Below are positions 61,860 through 64,000 of a DNA stretch of 64,000 nt, piece after piece (positions within the stretch are counted from its first letter, which is position 1; every line of letters starts with the position of its first letter). The notes beneath the pieces are model-generated. The model had not been told where the DNA came from, did not search any database, and was given only the letters and a program-made list of their open reading frames with translations. Both the position numbers and the translations under genes were made by a program. The DNA comes from Caldicoprobacter algeriensis (GTDB lineage: Bacteria; Bacillota; Clostridia; Caldicoprobacterales; Caldicoprobacteraceae). The stretch lies in contig NZ_JAHUQD010000008.1 of assembly GCF_023838525.1 (NCBI RefSeq), forward strand, positions 47,118 to 111,117, written 5' to 3'.

Positions 61860-63245
61860 CTACAGTATGAACTTGTGAAGGTCATTCTGCTTTACTATAT
61901 CCTGGAGTCGGTTTCTCACGTATTCCCTGTCTATCACAACCTTTTGCCCCGCCAGGCTATCTGCGTTAAAGGATATATCCTCCATCAACTTTTCAACCAC
62001 GGTATACAGACGCCGTGCGCCTATGTTCTCGCTGGTCTGATTCATTATATAGGCGATGTCGGCTATCTCGTCGATGGCATCCTCAGTAAATTCAAGTTCC
62101 ACACCCTCTACTTTGAGAAGCGCGATCTGCTGCTTGATGATGGCATTCTCGGTCTGAGTGAGTATGCGCTTGAAATCCTCTTTTGTCAAAGCTTCCAGTT
62201 CCACCCTTATGGGGAAGCGGCCCTGCAGCTCGGGTATGAGGTCGGACACCTTGGATACATGGAAGGCTCCAGCCGCAATAAACAGTATGTGGTCAGTCTT
62301 CACCGGGCCATATTTGGTCATCACCGTGGTACCCTCTACAATCGGCAGTATATCCCTCTGCACCCCTTCACGGGAGACATCGGGGCCTACCCCGGTCTCA
62401 CGCCCGGCGATCTTGTCGATCTCATCGATGAATATTATCCCGTGCTGTTCTACAGCCTGAATGGCCTCCTCCACAACCTCGTCCATGTCAACTAGCTTTT
62501 GCGCCTCTTCCTGTTCAAATATACGCCGTGCCTCTCGGACGGTGGTCTTTTTCTTCTTACGCTTTTTGGGAAACAGATTGCCGAATACATCCTGTATCTG
62601 TATGAGCACCTCTTCATTGCCCATACCGGGAATGAATCCGAAACTGGCAAACGTGGAGTCCTCCACTTCGATCTCTATAGGGCTATCCTCCAGAGCACCG
62701 CTGCGCAACTTTTCCCTCAGCCTTTCTCTGGTGTGCGCCATGGAATCGTCGGCCTCTTCATGCTCCTCAACCGTTGGATGATCCACTGGAAACAGCATGC
62801 CCAGTGGATTCTGGGCCCTCTTCCTTTTAGGAGGGAGGAGTATGTCCAGTATGCGATTCTCGGCGGCCTGAGCCGCCCTTTCCTTAACCATTTCCATTTT
62901 CTGGTTTTTGACCATGCGGATGGCCTCTTCAACTAGGTCTCTAACCATCGATTCCACGTCTCGGCCCACATACCCTACCTCGGTGTATTTAGTAGCTTCC
63001 ACCTTTATGAAGGGCGCATTCACAAGCCTGGCCAAACGCCGCGCAATTTCCGTTTTACCCACACCGGTAGGCCCCATCAGGATTATGTTCTTCGGCGTGA
63101 TCTCGTCCCTCAATTTTGGGTCGAGTTTGCTCCGGCGATACCGGTTCCTCAAAGCTATGGCAACAGCCTTTTTGGCCTTGCCCTGCCCGATTATGTACTT
63201 GTCAAGCTGCTCGACTATCTCTCTCGGAGTGTAATATTCAGCCAA
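61860..63245 (-). CDS. hslU: ATP-dependent protease ATPase subunit HslU
   Basis: AAA+ unfoldase that feeds HslV. The 461 residues start [34 protein letters not shown], with Walker [18 protein letters not shown], a long I domain (about 110-245, rich in Arg/Lys and KKRKKKK), Walker [13 protein letters not shown] and sensor sequence [13 protein letters not shown]; the C-terminal NDLHKFIL enters the protease. Starts with TTG 63245, preceded by AGGAGGGGG. Confidence 0.97.
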   Translation of the reverse strand: MAEYYTPREIVEQLDKYIIGQGKAKKAVAIALRNRYRRSKLDPKLRDEITPKNIILMGPTGVGKTEIARRLARLVNAPFIKVEATKYTEVGYVGRDVESMVRDLVEEAIRMVKNQKMEMVKERAAQAAENRILDILLPPKRKRAQNPLGMLFPVDHPTVEEHEEADDSMAHTRERLREKLRSGALEDSPIEIEVEDSTFASFGFIPGMGNEEVLIQIQDVFGNLFPKKRKKKKTTVREARRIFEQEEAQKLVDMDEVVEEAIQAVEQHGIIFIDEIDKIAGRETGVGPDVSREGVQRDILPIVEGTTVMTKYGPVKTDHILFIAAGAFHVSKVSDLIPELQGRFPIRVELEALTKEDFKRILTQTENAIIKQQIALLKVEGVELEFTEDAIDEIADIAYIMNQTSENIGARRLYTVVEKLMEDISFNADSLAGQKVVIDREYVRNRLQDIVKQNDLHKFIL

Positions 63246-63258
63246 CGGTCTCCCCCTC

Positions 63259-63789
63259 CTATACCTCTTCTACATAGATATTGTCGTTGGTGTAAACGCA
63301 AATCGAAGAAGCGATCTCCAGCGACTTCCTGACTATCTCCACCGGCTCAAGCTGGGTATTGTTGACAAGCGCTCTGGCAGCTGCTAAAGCATAATTACCC
63401 CCCGACCCTATGGCAGCAATTTGATCGTCGGGCTCGATGACCTCACCGGTACCTGAAATTATGAGCAAATCCTTTGAATCTATGGCAATCAGCATTGCAT
63501 CGAGCTTCCTTAGCACTTTATCGGCACGCCACTCTTTGGCCAGTTCTACGGCCGCTCTCTGCAAGTTACCAGAATACTCCTCCAGCTTGGTTTCGAACTT
63601 CTCGCTCAATGTAAACGCGTCTGCCACTGATCCGGCAAATCCCACCACTACCCTGTTGTGGTACAACCTGCGTATCTTGCGCGCACCTTGCTTCATGATG
63701 GTGCTCTGTCCCAGCGTTACCTGGCCATCGCCGCCAATGGCGCCTTTGTCGCCTCTTCGCACTGCGATAATTGTAGTCCCTCTAAGCAT
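63259..63789 (-). CDS. hslV: ATP-dependent protease subunit HslV
   Basis: Proteasome-like threonine peptidase. The start ATG 63789 ([13 protein letters not shown]) makes Thr5 the mature N-terminal nucleophile after leader removal. [40 protein letters not shown], and [14 protein letters not shown] are conserved. 176 residues. The reading frame opens at 63837, but nothing supports that extension. HslVU-type threonine active site is complete, unlike the Ser variant of Bacillus ClpQ. Confidence 0.95.
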   Translation of the reverse strand: MLRGTTIIAVRRGDKGAIGGDGQVTLGQSTIMKQGARKIRRLYHNRVVVGFAGSVADAFTLSEKFETKLEEYSGNLQRAAVELAKEWRADKVLRKLDAMLIAIDSKDLLIISGTGEVIEPDDQIAAIGSGGNYALAAARALVNNTQLEPVEIVRKSLEIASSICVYTNDNIYVEEV

Positions 63790-63838
63790 AACAACAGCTT
63801 CCCCTTCCCTCTTTACTAAACATACAAATATTATCATA

Positions 63839-63853
63839 ATTTTTCAAAAATTT
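63839..63853 (-). promoter_or_regulatory. weak CodY-box-like sequence upstream of hslV
   Basis: On the minus strand AATTTTTGAAAAATT matches the CodY box AATTTTCWGAAAATT at 12 of 15 positions and lies about 50 nt before the hslV start. Such AT-rich palindromes arise by chance, so this is a weak call. The remaining 147 nt to the window edge (63854-64000) hold no gene that I can support. Confidence 0.3.
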
Positions 63854-64000
63854 CAATGTATTCTGACAGAATCCAGAAATTTCGCATCTAATTTCCAGTG
63901 TAAATTTTTTTGAATATGGAATTAATGTTTTTCCATTTTGTTACAATTTTGGAATTTGAAAAGCCCATAAACTCCGGTTTTTAGGTATACTTCCCCCCTC

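Overview
The window reads as a chromosomal segment from an endospore-forming, Gram-positive Clostridia-type Firmicute. The evidence is the sporulation genes (spo0A, sigK, spoIVB, spoIIM, the eight-gene spoIIIA operon, ytfJ/gerW, dacF), codY with hslVU, divIVA-less clostridial gene pairs such as scpAB-DUF2953-ytfJ, and a Gram-positive type IV pilus locus. An OLE RNA gene with its partner oapA points to the anaerobic, often thermophilic or otherwise extremophilic Clostridia that carry this RNA. Relatives of Mahella, Caldicoprobacter or Thermoanaerobacterales are possible, but the species cannot be fixed from sequence reading alone. Every supported gene lies on the minus strand, so transcription runs from high to low coordinates; this fits one leading-strand replichore. 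No rRNA, tRNA, CRISPR array, insertion sequence or prophage was seen.

Right to left (direction of transcription): hslV-hslU-codY and a Fur regulator (63.8-60.5 kb); an 808-residue nucleotidyltransferase fused to a degenerate phosphomannomutase; rnjA-ylbF-queT-mltG; a U32 peptidase; sigK; yqeG-aroE; a type IV pilus operon pilB-pilT-pilC-pilin-pilD-four minor pilin genes-pilM-pilN-pilO (50.1-39.4 kb); comFB-aroK-TIM-barrel protein-aroQ-truncated Xaa-Pro peptidase-efp (39.3-36.1 kb); a CD1247-type zinc-ribbon protein; spoIIIAA-AH behind a sigma-E-like promoter (35.5-30.2 kb); asp23-amaP-DUF2273-nusB-tsaD paralogue (30.1-27.2 kb).

The centre (26.9-16.0 kb) is folD-xseA-xseB-ispA-PAP2-OLE RNA-oapA-dxs-tlyA-nadK-argR-recN. 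It mixes isoprenoid precursor synthesis, DNA repair and RNA methylation with the roughly 600-nt structured OLE RNA, which has its own strong promoter and leads without an obvious terminator into oapA and dxs. After the recN terminator come spoIVB and spo0A (with a near-perfect sigma-H promoter and Spo0A boxes), then steA-steB-GT2-MraY-like-DUF3866-spoIIM, a tightly packed and largely uncharacterised envelope cluster. The left end carries punA, dacF, an M50 protease, scpA-scpB-DUF2953-ytfJ, rluB-GNAT and speE-speB (cut by the window edge).

Points that stand out: the OLE RNA/OapA ribonucleoprotein locus with a lysine-rich OapA tail; a probable AUU start codon in pilC; an Xaa-Pro peptidase reduced to its creatinase domain; a NusB with four 12-residue tandem repeats at its C-terminus; a catalytically degraded phosphomannomutase domain; and gene order around tlyA-nadK-recN-steA-steB shared with actinobacteria. 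Start codons were chosen from ribosome binding sites and family N-termini and often differ from the longest reading frame; roughly a quarter of genes start with GTG or TTG.
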